Notes: generated by a model from the sequence alone, not told the origin. Counted from the first letter of the stretch, positions 1 through 5,030 are shown. The stretch: DNA of 5,030 nucleotides from an uncultured Zetaproteobacteria bacterium (GCA_947311795.1 CAMZLX010000165.1:1-5030); one strand, 5' to 3'. Translations and numbers: made by a program.

Positions 1-439
1 CTGCAATGTTTACAGCTGTATTCCCCAACACTTGGCTATCTGCTGTAATCGTTAAAGTTGAAGGCACGGCTGCCTCTATTGCTCCCGCATCTCCAACAAC
101 ATAAACATTCGCCAGTGCCATGCCACCCACTGCCTTGGTAAACGGTGTGATACCTGCAACATTAAAATCTGTAAAAGAGCCATACACTTCTTGCGCATTA
201 TTAAATCCATCACCATCACTGTCCGACAAGGCTAAATTTGCACCACTACGCCAAGTCCCAGCCATGGGTAAGTTTGCATTGCCACCACTAGGGCTACCTG
301 AGTGACATGCACTACAGGATACAGATGCACCATTGCCAAGCCCTGCATTAAGTGGTCCAACATATTGGCTTTGGGCAAAACCAGTTAGCGGTGATAAAAT
401 CACACATACCAAAATGGGAAGCCTTACCTTAAAGCTCAT
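1..439 (-). CDS. Exported monohaem protein with Ca-loop motif (3' part outside window)
   Basis: The frame starts at ATG 439-437 and stays open to the left edge, giving 146 residues of an unfinished protein. Residues 1-22 form a signal peptide (MSFKVR, hydrophobic core, ending GFA). The haem motif is CSACH at 42-46, and DSDGDGFNNAQEV at 73-85 is a calcium-loop-like motif. M59 (NLPMAG) is a possible distal ligand. It resembles the 286-residue protein encoded before it: both have the haem, then D-x-D-x-D-G-F-x-N-A-Q-E, then a PFT-x-AV segment (99-104 here), then V-x-GD-x-GA, then a Thr/Val-rich beta-like region. The two are therefore tandem paralogues. The start overlaps the previous stop as TAATG, so it probably relies on coupled translation; no strong Shine-Dalgarno is visible. 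Whether it ends in the same Gly-Cys membrane tail cannot be seen here. Confidence 0.85.
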   Translation of the reverse strand, partial: MSFKVRLPILVCVILSPLTGFAQSQYVGPLNAGLGNGASVSCSACHSGSPSGGNANLPMAGTWRSGANLALSDSDGDGFNNAQEVYGSFTDFNVAGITPFTKAVGGMALANVYVVGDAGAIEAAVPSTLTITADSQVLGNTAVNIA

Positions 440-1299
440 TATTTTACCACTTTACGACGCAATAATAATGTGAACCCTATCATGAAACCAAACAGGCTTA
501 TTGGCGTACTCAACGATGAAGTCAAACAACCAGCTTGTGTGCTTTCTCCATCATCACCTTCGCCATCATTGTCGCCAGAAGTCGGGATAAATGTGCCGCC
601 GCCAGTCGTCGTGACCGTTGGTATAGTGCGAACCAAAACACCTGTGACTTGTGTTACACCTGCAGGTAAAGCAACAATATGTAGGCTACCATCAGGATTT
701 GCTGTCCAACCTGAACCCATAGGTGATAATGTTCCTTGACCGTATGGATCAACCATATACAACAATGCAGTTGAATCGACTCCCGCTGCTTTATAATAAA
801 TATCTGTAACGCCTGAATTTACGGTTACGCTTTGCCCGCCTAAAATCTCTTTACCTGCGGTTGCAAGTGTATATGGATCAGAAAATACCTGCGCTACGGC
901 TGCACCATCACCTTTCACCACAAAGTTGGTTAAAAGCGTATCTGCCACGGTTGCTGCTGCCACTGCAATTGTAAAAGGTGAGCTTAGCGCACTATTCAAA
1001 TCCGCTGACACGTTGCCCTCCTGAGCGTTGGTAAAACCATCATTATCTGCATCCAAGCTAGCAATACTTGCTGCTGAATGTGTGACTCTGTACTGGTTTG
1101 CAAAAGCGGTTACACCTTTATCTGTGCCGCCAGCTGCAGTACTATGACATACCAAACAATTGGTATAGCTGGAACCATAAGTCGTATTTACATCCGTTAA
1201 ATATGCCCCAAAAGCACTTGCCACTTGCGGTTGAATCACCGCACTACCCAACGCAATTAACGAAACGGCGCCTAATTGAAAAATATTCCCTGTTTTCAT
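439..1299 (-). CDS. Exported monohaem protein with Ca-loop motif, beta-rich second domain and GCLTS-type C-terminal tail
   Basis: A 286-residue protein, the longest complete member of the local paralogue set. The start has AAAGGA nine bases ahead, within the end of the gene before it. Signal peptide residues 1-29 end ASA. The haem motif is CLVCH at 48-52, followed by DADNDGFTNAQE at 83-94, a calcium-loop-like motif. H74, H207, M182 and M194 are possible distal ligands. Residues ~105-230 are rich in Thr, Val and Gly, like a beta-sandwich, and contain DPYGQGTLSP and GSGWTANPDGSL; I recognise no domain family. An acidic linker (GDNDGEGDDGES, 242-253) leads to GCLTSSLSTP (257-266), a hydrophobic helix at ~266-280 and RRKVVK. 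Its stop overlaps the next start by one base (TAATG), implying coupled translation. It is probably anchored to, or processed at, the inner membrane; its function is unknown. Confidence 0.85.
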   Translation of the reverse strand: MKTGNIFQLGAVSLIALGSAVIQPQVASAFGAYLTDVNTTYGSSYTNCLVCHSTAAGGTDKGVTAFANQYRVTHSAASIASLDADNDGFTNAQEGNVSADLNSALSSPFTIAVAAATVADTLLTNFVVKGDGAAVAQVFSDPYTLATAGKEILGGQSVTVNSGVTDIYYKAAGVDSTALLYMVDPYGQGTLSPMGSGWTANPDGSLHIVALPAGVTQVTGVLVRTIPTVTTTGGGTFIPTSGDNDGEGDDGESTQAGCLTSSLSTPISLFGFMIGFTLLLRRKVVK

Positions 1300-1304
1300 A
1301 TTAT

Positions 1305-1781
1305 TTATCCTTTCTTAGAATTTGTATTTTTGGCTTTCTTTCGCGTGACAAGAAAAGTTGCTGTGAATAATCCAAGAAACATCAGTGCTTGCATGGTTAA
1401 GTCTGATGTTATGCAACCTGTTGTGGTGGCAGTTTGTGTATTTGTGGTGGTAATACCATCACCCGCAGGATTGGTTCCTGCTTGTAATTCAGCTAGATTG
1501 GATATTCCATCACCATCAGCATCTGAATTTAGCAATGTCGTTGATGCTGCACCTGTCAGTACATATCCCGCTCCTTTTGTTCCACCCGCATTTCTAAAAG
1601 CTGTACCAAAAGTATTTAACGAAGGTATGGTTGAATGACATGTAGCACATGATGTCTGGATAGGATTTACACCCGAATAAGTTTGTAAGTTTGTTAAGGC
1701 TTGCGCTTCTGCATTAGCTTGTGTGGCGCTTATACCAAGCAAAACTGAAAGTGCCAATAAATGTTTTAATGTTTTTTTCAT
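1305..1781 (-). CDS. Small exported monohaem protein with Ca-loop motif and GCITS-type C-terminal tail
   Basis: A 158-residue protein. The start at 1781 is set by GGAG six bases ahead and by the signal peptide starting there (residues 1-24, ending ANA). The haem motif is CATCH at 45-49. Apart from that His, the mature domain has no His and no Met until the membrane tail, so the haem lacks a normal distal ligand and may be five-coordinate or bound by a less common residue. DADGDGISNLAELQAGTNP (87-105) is a textbook calcium-binding loop of the thrombospondin type 3/dockerin-like kind. A Thr-rich linker leads to GCITSDLTMQ (122-131), a hydrophobic helix to about 146 and a long basic end (RKK, later KKG). 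A terminator-like hairpin lies just before the gene. The following gene starts 5 nt after its stop, with the next Shine-Dalgarno (AAAGGA) inside this gene's end. It is likely an envelope redox or ligand-binding protein; its exact role is unknown. Confidence 0.85.
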   Translation of the reverse strand: MKKTLKHLLALSVLLGISATQANAEAQALTNLQTYSGVNPIQTSCATCHSTIPSLNTFGTAFRNAGGTKGAGYVLTGAASTTLLNSDADGDGISNLAELQAGTNPAGDGITTTNTQTATTTGCITSDLTMQALMFLGLFTATFLVTRKKAKNTNSKKG

Positions 1782-1787
1782 GATATT

Positions 1788-1791
1788 CTCC
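1788..1791 (-). promoter_or_regulatory. Ribosome binding site fixing the start of the 158-residue cytochrome gene
   Basis: Minus-strand GGAG stands six bases (AATATC) before the ATG at 1781. It decides this start over the TTG at 1823, which lies inside the hairpin stem and has no Shine-Dalgarno. The site is only four bases downstream of the hairpin's T tract. Confidence 0.75.
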
Positions 1792-1795
1792 AAAG

Positions 1796-1830
1796 AAAAA
1801 GCCCTTTGAAAATTCCTCTTCAAAGGGCTT
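1796..1830 (-). terminator. Intrinsic terminator-like hairpin between two cytochrome genes
   Basis: A perfect 11-bp inverted repeat: AAGCCCTTTGA at 1799-1809 pairs with TCAAAGGGCTT at 1820-1830 around a 10-base loop. Read on the minus strand, the stem runs into five T residues (1800-1796) and then CTTT, the layout of a Rho-independent terminator for minus-strand transcripts. There is no T run on the plus-strand side. It begins 16 nt after the stop of the 146-residue cytochrome gene, and its T tract lies 14 nt before the next gene's ATG. The T tract is short, so partial termination is as likely as full. Confidence 0.75.
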
Positions 1831-1846
1831 AAATCGTCATTCTAAA

Positions 1847-2287
1847 TTAGCTTTTTTTACGACGAACAAAAAAGCCCAAAGACAACATTGCCAATACCAT
1901 CATCAATGGTGTTGTGACTGATGAAGTGATACATCCACCGCCTCCGCCATCTGATGTTTCCACTGGTGTAGTTGTAGCAGCTGGCAATGTCCAGCTTGGA
2001 TCTTTAGTAAAGCCCGCTGTTGTTATCGCAGCATCTCCATCTAAAGTATCCCACTGAGCTTGGGTTGTTGGCCCCGCATCTTTAGTGCCGCCATTGACTT
2101 TCCATGCAGTACCAATGGCTGTTAATGTTGTCGCTGGCGTGAACGTTGAAGTATGACAAGTTGCACAGTTAGAGTTATTCAGATAATGCGCATCAAACGC
2201 TGTTGCTGCTCCCGTATTGGCGCTTGCAGAGGTCGCGCTCATCGCTACTGCACCAAGCATGGCTGCTGTTAAAATAATCTTTTTCAT
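1847..2287 (-). CDS. Small exported monohaem cytochrome c with GCITS-type C-terminal membrane tail
   Basis: A 146-residue protein of no named family that I know. The start is backed by AAGGAG eight bases ahead. The signal peptide spans residues 1-23 (ending ASA). The haem site is CATCH at 41-45. The mature domain has one other His (H34) and no Met, so H34 is the only obvious classical distal ligand. IGTAWKVNGGTKDAG at 58-72 matches FGTAFRNAGGTKGAG in the next gene's product, so the two are paralogues. Where that paralogue has an intact DxDxDG loop, this one has only LDGDA at 82-86. A Thr/Pro linker and five glycines lead to GCITSSVTTP (118-127), a hydrophobic helix at about 127-141 and the basic end RRKKS. 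The tail looks like a CTERM-class sorting signal, placing the protein at the cytoplasmic membrane or in line for tail cleavage. The gene follows DHC after 93 nt and is followed by a terminator-like hairpin. Confidence 0.85.
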   Translation of the reverse strand: MKKIILTAAMLGAVAMSATSASANTGAATAFDAHYLNNSNCATCHTSTFTPATTLTAIGTAWKVNGGTKDAGPTTQAQWDTLDGDAAITTAGFTKDPSWTLPAATTTPVETSDGGGGGCITSSVTTPLMMVLAMLSLGFFVRRKKS

Positions 2288-2380
2288 AATCTTTTCTCCT
2301 TATTTTGCCGTTATGGCTAAACTGGTTAAATGAACTTTATGTGCAGCAACATTAAAACAATGTGATGCTAAACATAATAT

Positions 2381-2932
2381 TTAATCATCATCCAACTCAC
2401 TCCAGTAACCATAGTTCGGAATGAGGATGGTGTCATCATCAAAAATGCCTTTATCAATTTCCCTATGGCAAGCATTGCAATTAATCAATGATTTCACCTT
2501 TGGATTGTTTTTGACATATTTATCTGTCATGGGCTTATGTTTGCGTTTGATGTATGGCACTTCAGTGATACGAAGTGGTGTAGCATCATCTGGAATAGAG
2601 CGATTGATTTTGCTTGAACGCTTATAAAAAGACGTGTCTGCAGCATTTTCAACCAAGAAATTTAAAATTTCTATGCGGTCTTCTTCTTCAAGGTCGGCAA
2701 CCTCACCAAAATGGTCTTCCAGCTCATCGGCTAACATCAACTTTTCCCATGAGCGCTTGGGCAAAAGACCGGGCTGATATGCATAATGACATTCCGCACA
2801 GCCTTCTTCATACAAGTCATTTTTCACTGGCGCTACACCCTTAAAGCGAAACAAGTTTGTAAAAAAACTCTCAGCCAAGGCCTGTTGCGAAAACATCATC
2901 AATACAGCCAATAAAAGTATTCGTTTCATCAT
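2381..2932 (-). CDS. dhc: Dihaem cytochrome c (DHC), redox partner of SHP
   Basis: A 183-residue periplasmic dihaem cytochrome of the DHC family. The signal peptide covers residues 1-20 (ending ALA). The two haem motifs are CAECH at 45-49 and CNACH at 152-156. Family landmarks are very clear: AYQPGLLPKRSWEKLM at 51-66, DHFG at 73-76, a helix ending in FLVENAAD at 92-99, PLRITEVPYIKRKH at 119-132 and an IP near 171-172. H74 and H132 are the natural candidates for distal His ligands of the two haems. In other proteobacteria DHC forms a complex with SHP and reduces it, taking electrons from a membrane cytochrome b. The gene lies 31 nt after the SHP gene, in line with one operon. Tandem ATGs occur at 2932 and 2929; either could be used, as the Shine-Dalgarno (GAGAGAG) is weak. 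The C-terminus ends in an unusual acidic run, DDD. Confidence 0.93.
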   Translation of the reverse strand: MMKRILLLAVLMMFSQQALAESFFTNLFRFKGVAPVKNDLYEEGCAECHYAYQPGLLPKRSWEKLMLADELEDHFGEVADLEEEDRIEILNFLVENAADTSFYKRSSKINRSIPDDATPLRITEVPYIKRKHKPMTDKYVKNNPKVKSLINCNACHREIDKGIFDDDTILIPNYGYWSELDDD

Positions 2933-2963
2933 ATTCGTGCTCTCTCTTTTATTTATAGATTCG

Positions 2964-3410
2964 TTATAGTGATTTGAAATAGGTCAAAAAGTCACCTTTC
3001 TCTTGCGGTGTACATTCTCTGCCATACGTCCACTTGCAGTTGCGTTTAAACCATTTCCTGACTTTCTTCTCAACACCAAAACGCGGTTCTTTTTCCCCCG
3101 TTTTTTTGTTAATGCCAAAAGATGCCAAGGTCATAGGCGCAATTTCTTTACCTGTTTTTTTATGTTTACCAGGGGTTGTCGGAGGGGAATTGTGACAGGT
3201 TGCGCAACTTCTATCTGTAAACATTTCACCTTTCTTTTCAAAAGGTATCACCTGCGTCCACATTTTCTTGCCTGCTTCAGCGCTGAAAGGACCTGCACCT
3301 TCAGATTTGTATTTGTCCAAAAGACCATGGATAGCTGCGCCACCTTCTCCTGCTTGTGCCAACATCGGCGCTGCGCTCAGCATGGCTGCTACAATCAAAA
3401 CTTTCTTCAT
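2964..3410 (-). CDS. shp: Sphaeroides haem protein (SHP) family monohaem cytochrome c, DUF1924
   Basis: A 148-residue periplasmic cytochrome. The start at 3410 is chosen because AGGAG at 3421-3417 lies six bases ahead and the signal peptide (residues 1-20, ending AQA) begins there. An adjacent ATG at 3413 is too close to the Shine-Dalgarno, and a TTG-started extension to 3452 would overlap the gene upstream. The haem motif is CATCH at 69-73. The rest matches SHP closely: KKTGKEIAPM at 84-93, RFGVEKKVRKWFKRNC at 110-125 and GRECTPQEKGD at 130-140. In Rhodobacter sphaeroides SHP the Asn of the RNC motif is the distal haem ligand and swings away when O2 or NO binds. Here it is N124, with C125 and C133 as the probable disulphide pair. 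It likely takes electrons from the DHC encoded next. About eight extra residues lie between the APM segment and RFG compared with the Rhodobacter protein as I remember it. Confidence 0.9.
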   Translation of the reverse strand: MKKVLIVAAMLSAAPMLAQAGEGGAAIHGLLDKYKSEGAGPFSAEAGKKMWTQVIPFEKKGEMFTDRSCATCHNSPPTTPGKHKKTGKEIAPMTLASFGINKKTGEKEPRFGVEKKVRKWFKRNCKWTYGRECTPQEKGDFLTYFKSL

Positions 3411-3416
3411 CATATG

Positions 3417-3421
3417 CTCCT
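3417..3421 (-). promoter_or_regulatory. Ribosome binding site fixing the SHP start
   Basis: Minus-strand AGGAG lies six bases before the ATG at 3410 but only three before the adjacent ATG at 3413. It supports 3410 and rules out the TTG-started extension to 3452, which would put 14 extra polar residues ahead of the signal peptide. Confidence 0.75.
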
Positions 3422-3435
3422 GTTCTCTTTTATCT

Positions 3436-4035
3436 TTACCAAGTGATTGCAATGGCAGTAATCATTGCACTACCACCCAAAACGCCTGCTGATGAATGGT
3501 CAGTAGATGGGTAACCAATATTATTGTATTCATCCACAGCACTTTGTACGGCTAAATAATAACCAATCACACCCAGTGTGCCTAAAATTACATGCAAATT
3601 ATCTCTATCAAAGAGACCATCTTCAATATGAAAGTCATCCCAATGCGTCCAAAGCCCCGTTCCAATCGCTGCCGCACCAAGCTGCCATGAAAGTTTGCCT
3701 GCTTTATAATGAACACTGTTTAACAAGTCTGGGTCAGCCGATTCAGGCGCAGAAATTGCAGTGAGCGCACCAAGTGCCATAGATGCCAAACCCAAATACA
3801 TATGCACATTGTTTGCCGTTACATCAGGTTTTTTGAATGCAGAGTCTGGAATGTTTGGCACACTGGATGGTGCCGATGGTGCACGGCTATCCGCAACCAA
3901 CAAGCTTGAATCCAAAAGCTCAACATTTAAATCTAAGTCTGTATACGTTGGTTCATACACATCTTTTGCATATGAAACATTTGCAAAAGAAAGCAGAAGC
4001 ATTATTGCAAAACATTGACGAAAAATAAAACCCAT
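3436..4035 (-). CDS. Exported His-rich multi-pass membrane protein, possible b-type cytochrome partner of SHP/DHC
   Basis: A 199-residue protein that I do not recognise as a named family. The start is well placed, with AAAGGGTGA six to eight bases before ATG. Residues 1-23 are a signal peptide ending VSYA. Residues 24-75 form a polar periplasmic stretch rich in Asp, Ser and Pro. Four hydrophobic segments follow at about 79-95, 113-130, 148-166 and 182-198, and the protein ends directly after the last one. Histidines sit at the membrane borders: H78 (NVHMYLG), H109 (SVHYKAG), H131 and H136 (THWDDFH), H148 (NLHVILGTLG). His at helix ends next to Gly resembles the bis-His haem b sites of cytochrome b561-like proteins, and known SHP/DHC clusters usually include a b561. 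The function as a b-type cytochrome is therefore inferred from context and pattern only. It sits 25 nt upstream of the SHP gene. Confidence 0.6.
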   Translation of the reverse strand: MGFIFRQCFAIMLLLSFANVSYAKDVYEPTYTDLDLNVELLDSSLLVADSRAPSAPSSVPNIPDSAFKKPDVTANNVHMYLGLASMALGALTAISAPESADPDLLNSVHYKAGKLSWQLGAAAIGTGLWTHWDDFHIEDGLFDRDNLHVILGTLGVIGYYLAVQSAVDEYNNIGYPSTDHSSAGVLGGSAMITAIAITW

Positions 4036-4095
4036 AAATCACCCTTTTATATTCTAAATCTTATTCAATCTTTCTAACTCACCTTACTTAGCAAA

Positions 4096-4851
4096 TCAGT
4101 TGCCAACAAAACGTACAATATCTGTTGGTGTATGCACACTAATAAACCACTGCCCTTTTTTGGACATTCTTAACCTGCCCCGAACCAAAACTGAATCGCC
4201 CGCTTTAAACTTGAGCCCTCGCCCAAACCACTTACGATACTTCTTTGGTACAGTTACAGCCAATTTACCCAACTGCAAGCGCCACAAACTCTTATTACCT
4301 TTCATTAAAATTCCATGAATAAGTCTAAATTGCCCTAGAACCCTTTGACTCAAGTCTTTAGGCTTAAGTATTTTCCAACGCGAATGCGCCCACATGCCAA
4401 TCTTATTCTGAATCGCGCTATTTTCAATATGGGTAAGCGCTTTAGCCTTTTTTATGTTGGGTACAAAAGTATAAACATGCGCCATGCCCAACCTCACCAA
4501 TTCTGCATTTACCCACAATCCATCACGCAAATAAACATGTGCCAAAGTGCGCCCATATTTATCTTTTTTCTCTTTATCAAAGCCTAAACGCACCTGCTTC
4601 CCTTCAATTAAGCGAGTTAAAACCTTTTTTGCAGCATTGCCAAAAGGTTGTGCGGGGCTGGTGTCATGTCTGATTTCAGGTGTATTAATGCCCAGCAAAC
4701 GAATTTTTTCACCTTGTGTTGTTTTGAATGTATCACCATCCAATACCCTTTGAACAGTAACCCACCTTTCTTGACTAACCCATGAGAGCGTCCCCGCAAT
4801 AATTGTTTGCGCGCAAAAAAGAAGCGAGATAACAAAGAAAAAACGTATCAT
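4096..4851 (-). CDS. Secreted staphylococcal-nuclease-like (thermonuclease) protein with C-terminal OB-like domain
   Basis: A 251-residue exported nuclease. Residues 1-19 form a signal peptide (MIR then a hydrophobic core, likely cut after IIA). No valid lipobox precedes C13, because Phe is at -1. The SNase fold spans about residues 30-156. DGD at 38-40, RLLGINTPE at 51-59 and DKYGR at 97-101 supply R51, E59 and R101, matching the catalytic Arg35, Glu43 and Arg87 of staphylococcal nuclease. The calcium ligand Asp40 of that enzyme is Asn56 here. Such enzymes cleave DNA and RNA with Ca2+. Residues ~165-250 are basic and rich in beta-like segments (HGILMKGNKSLWRLQL, then GDSVLVRGRL, then ISVHTPTDI), resembling the OB-like extension of many Gram-negative homologues. 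The start overlaps the pyrD stop (ATGA). A role in salvage of extracellular nucleic acid would fit pyrD but is inference. Confidence 0.9.
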   Translation of the reverse strand: MIRFFFVISLLFCAQTIIAGTLSWVSQERWVTVQRVLDGDTFKTTQGEKIRLLGINTPEIRHDTSPAQPFGNAAKKVLTRLIEGKQVRLGFDKEKKDKYGRTLAHVYLRDGLWVNAELVRLGMAHVYTFVPNIKKAKALTHIENSAIQNKIGMWAHSRWKILKPKDLSQRVLGQFRLIHGILMKGNKSLWRLQLGKLAVTVPKKYRKWFGRGLKFKAGDSVLVRGRLRMSKKGQWFISVHTPTDIVRFVGN

Positions 4852-5030
4852 TGAAGATTTAAACTGCCAACCAGCTCTTGATAACTGGACATGCCATGTT
4901 TACTTAAATAATCCGACAAACCATCCAATACCTTTCGGCACATTAATGGGTCATAAAACAAACCCGTGCCAAGCCCCAATGCTGTCGCACCGACAATAGC
5001 AAACTCCAGCGCATCATTAGGCGTGGTTAA
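4848..5030 (-). CDS. pyrD: Dihydroorotate dehydrogenase, class 1 (C-terminal 60 residues; 5' part outside window)
   Basis: The frame is open from the right edge to a TGA at 4850-4848 and encodes the last 60 residues of a class 1 dihydroorotate dehydrogenase, the FMN enzyme that oxidises dihydroorotate to orotate in pyrimidine synthesis. What I see: TTPNDALEF, then GATALGLGTGLF, then DPLMC and KVLDGLSDYL. In the family, the end of the TIM barrel reads T-P-x-D-A-L-E-F, G-A-x-A-V-x-V-G-T-A-x-F and D-P, and the glycine-rich stretch helps hold the FMN phosphate; the helix after it ends the protein. The spacing agrees best with the class 1B (PyrDB) type, but the active-site Cys/Ser and the rest of the protein lie outside the window, so the subclass is inference. 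The stop overlaps the start of the nuclease gene as ATGA, implying co-transcription and coupled translation. Confidence 0.85.
   Translation of the reverse strand, partial: LTTPNDALEFAIVGATALGLGTGLFYDPLMCRKVLDGLSDYLSKHGMSSYQELVGSLNLQ

Noticed and set aside
470..739. Plus-strand open frame of 89 codons opposite the 286-residue cytochrome gene
   Set aside because: Low-complexity Pro/Ser product that mirrors the Gly/Asp linker codons on the other strand; no start signal.
1782..1823. Upstream extension of the 158-residue cytochrome gene to a TTG at 1823
   Set aside because: The extra 14 residues precede a normal signal peptide, the TTG lies in the hairpin stem, and a good GGAG serves the ATG at 1781.
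2343..2368. Imperfect hairpin in the 93-nt gap after the DHC gene
   Set aside because: Only 3 plus 5 base pairs with an internal loop and no following T run on the minus strand; too weak to call a terminator or regulatory structure.
3003..3446. Plus-strand open frame of 147 codons opposite the SHP gene
   Set aside because: It is antisense to a clearly conserved gene, has no family resemblance and no convincing ribosome binding site; a codon-bias shadow.
3411..3452. Upstream extension of the SHP gene to a TTG at 3452
   Set aside because: It would overlap the membrane-protein gene and put polar residues ahead of the signal peptide; AGGAG at 3417-3421 fits the ATG at 3410.
4036..4095. Possible promoter in the AT-rich 60-nt gap between the nuclease gene and the membrane-protein gene
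   Set aside because: TATAAA-like and TTGAAT-like hexamers occur, but no pair has 16-18 bp spacing; AT richness alone explains them. A promoter for the redox genes may still exist here.
4792..4851. Nuclease as a lipoprotein through C13
   Set aside because: The residues before C13 are L-L-F; Phe at -1 does not fit a lipobox, so an ordinary signal peptide is more likely.

Overview
The window is a block of nine genes, all on the minus strand, so transcription runs from high to low coordinates. Every complete product carries an N-terminal signal peptide, and six proteins have CxxCH c-type haem motifs. This points to a Gram-negative bacterium with an active cytochrome c maturation system and a cytochrome-rich envelope, most likely a proteobacterium. 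The AT-leaning DNA and the sphaeroides-haem-protein/dihaem-cytochrome pair fit that, but I cannot name a genus. Three reading frames are longer upstream than the real genes. I moved the starts of two of them (3410 and 1781) because the upstream extensions begin with TTG, precede the signal peptide and have no Shine-Dalgarno.

Layout in transcription order. (1) 5030-4848: the 3' end of a class 1 dihydroorotate dehydrogenase gene (pyrD), overlapping by ATGA with (2) 4851-4096, a secreted staphylococcal-nuclease-type enzyme with a C-terminal OB-like extension. (3) 4035-3436: an exported, His-rich multi-pass membrane protein, possibly a b-type cytochrome. (4) 3410-2964: a sphaeroides haem protein (SHP, DUF1924 family). 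(5) 2932-2381: its usual partner, a dihaem cytochrome c (DHC). (6-9) 2287-1847, 1781-1305, 1299-439 and 439 to the left edge: four small exported monohaem proteins of one loose paralogous family. An intrinsic terminator-like hairpin at 1796-1830 separates the first of these from the other three. The last three are tightly packed (5-nt gap, then a 1-nt TAATG overlap). No gene-free stretch exceeds about 95 bases.

Functionally, genes 3-5 look like the SHP-DHC-membrane cytochrome module known from other proteobacteria. There a membrane b-type cytochrome is thought to feed electrons to DHC and then to SHP, an O2/NO-binding haem protein with an Asn axial ligand. Here the usual b561 partner appears to be replaced by a protein I do not recognise. 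The monohaem genes that follow are the most novel part. Each complete one has a haem domain, a DxDxDG calcium-loop-like motif (degraded in one), a Thr/Gly/Asp-rich linker and a shared tail: a G-C-[IL]-T-S motif, then a hydrophobic helix and a basic end. That layout resembles the CTERM class of protein-sorting signals, and this version may be undescribed. No mobile elements, tRNA, rRNA or CRISPR were seen.
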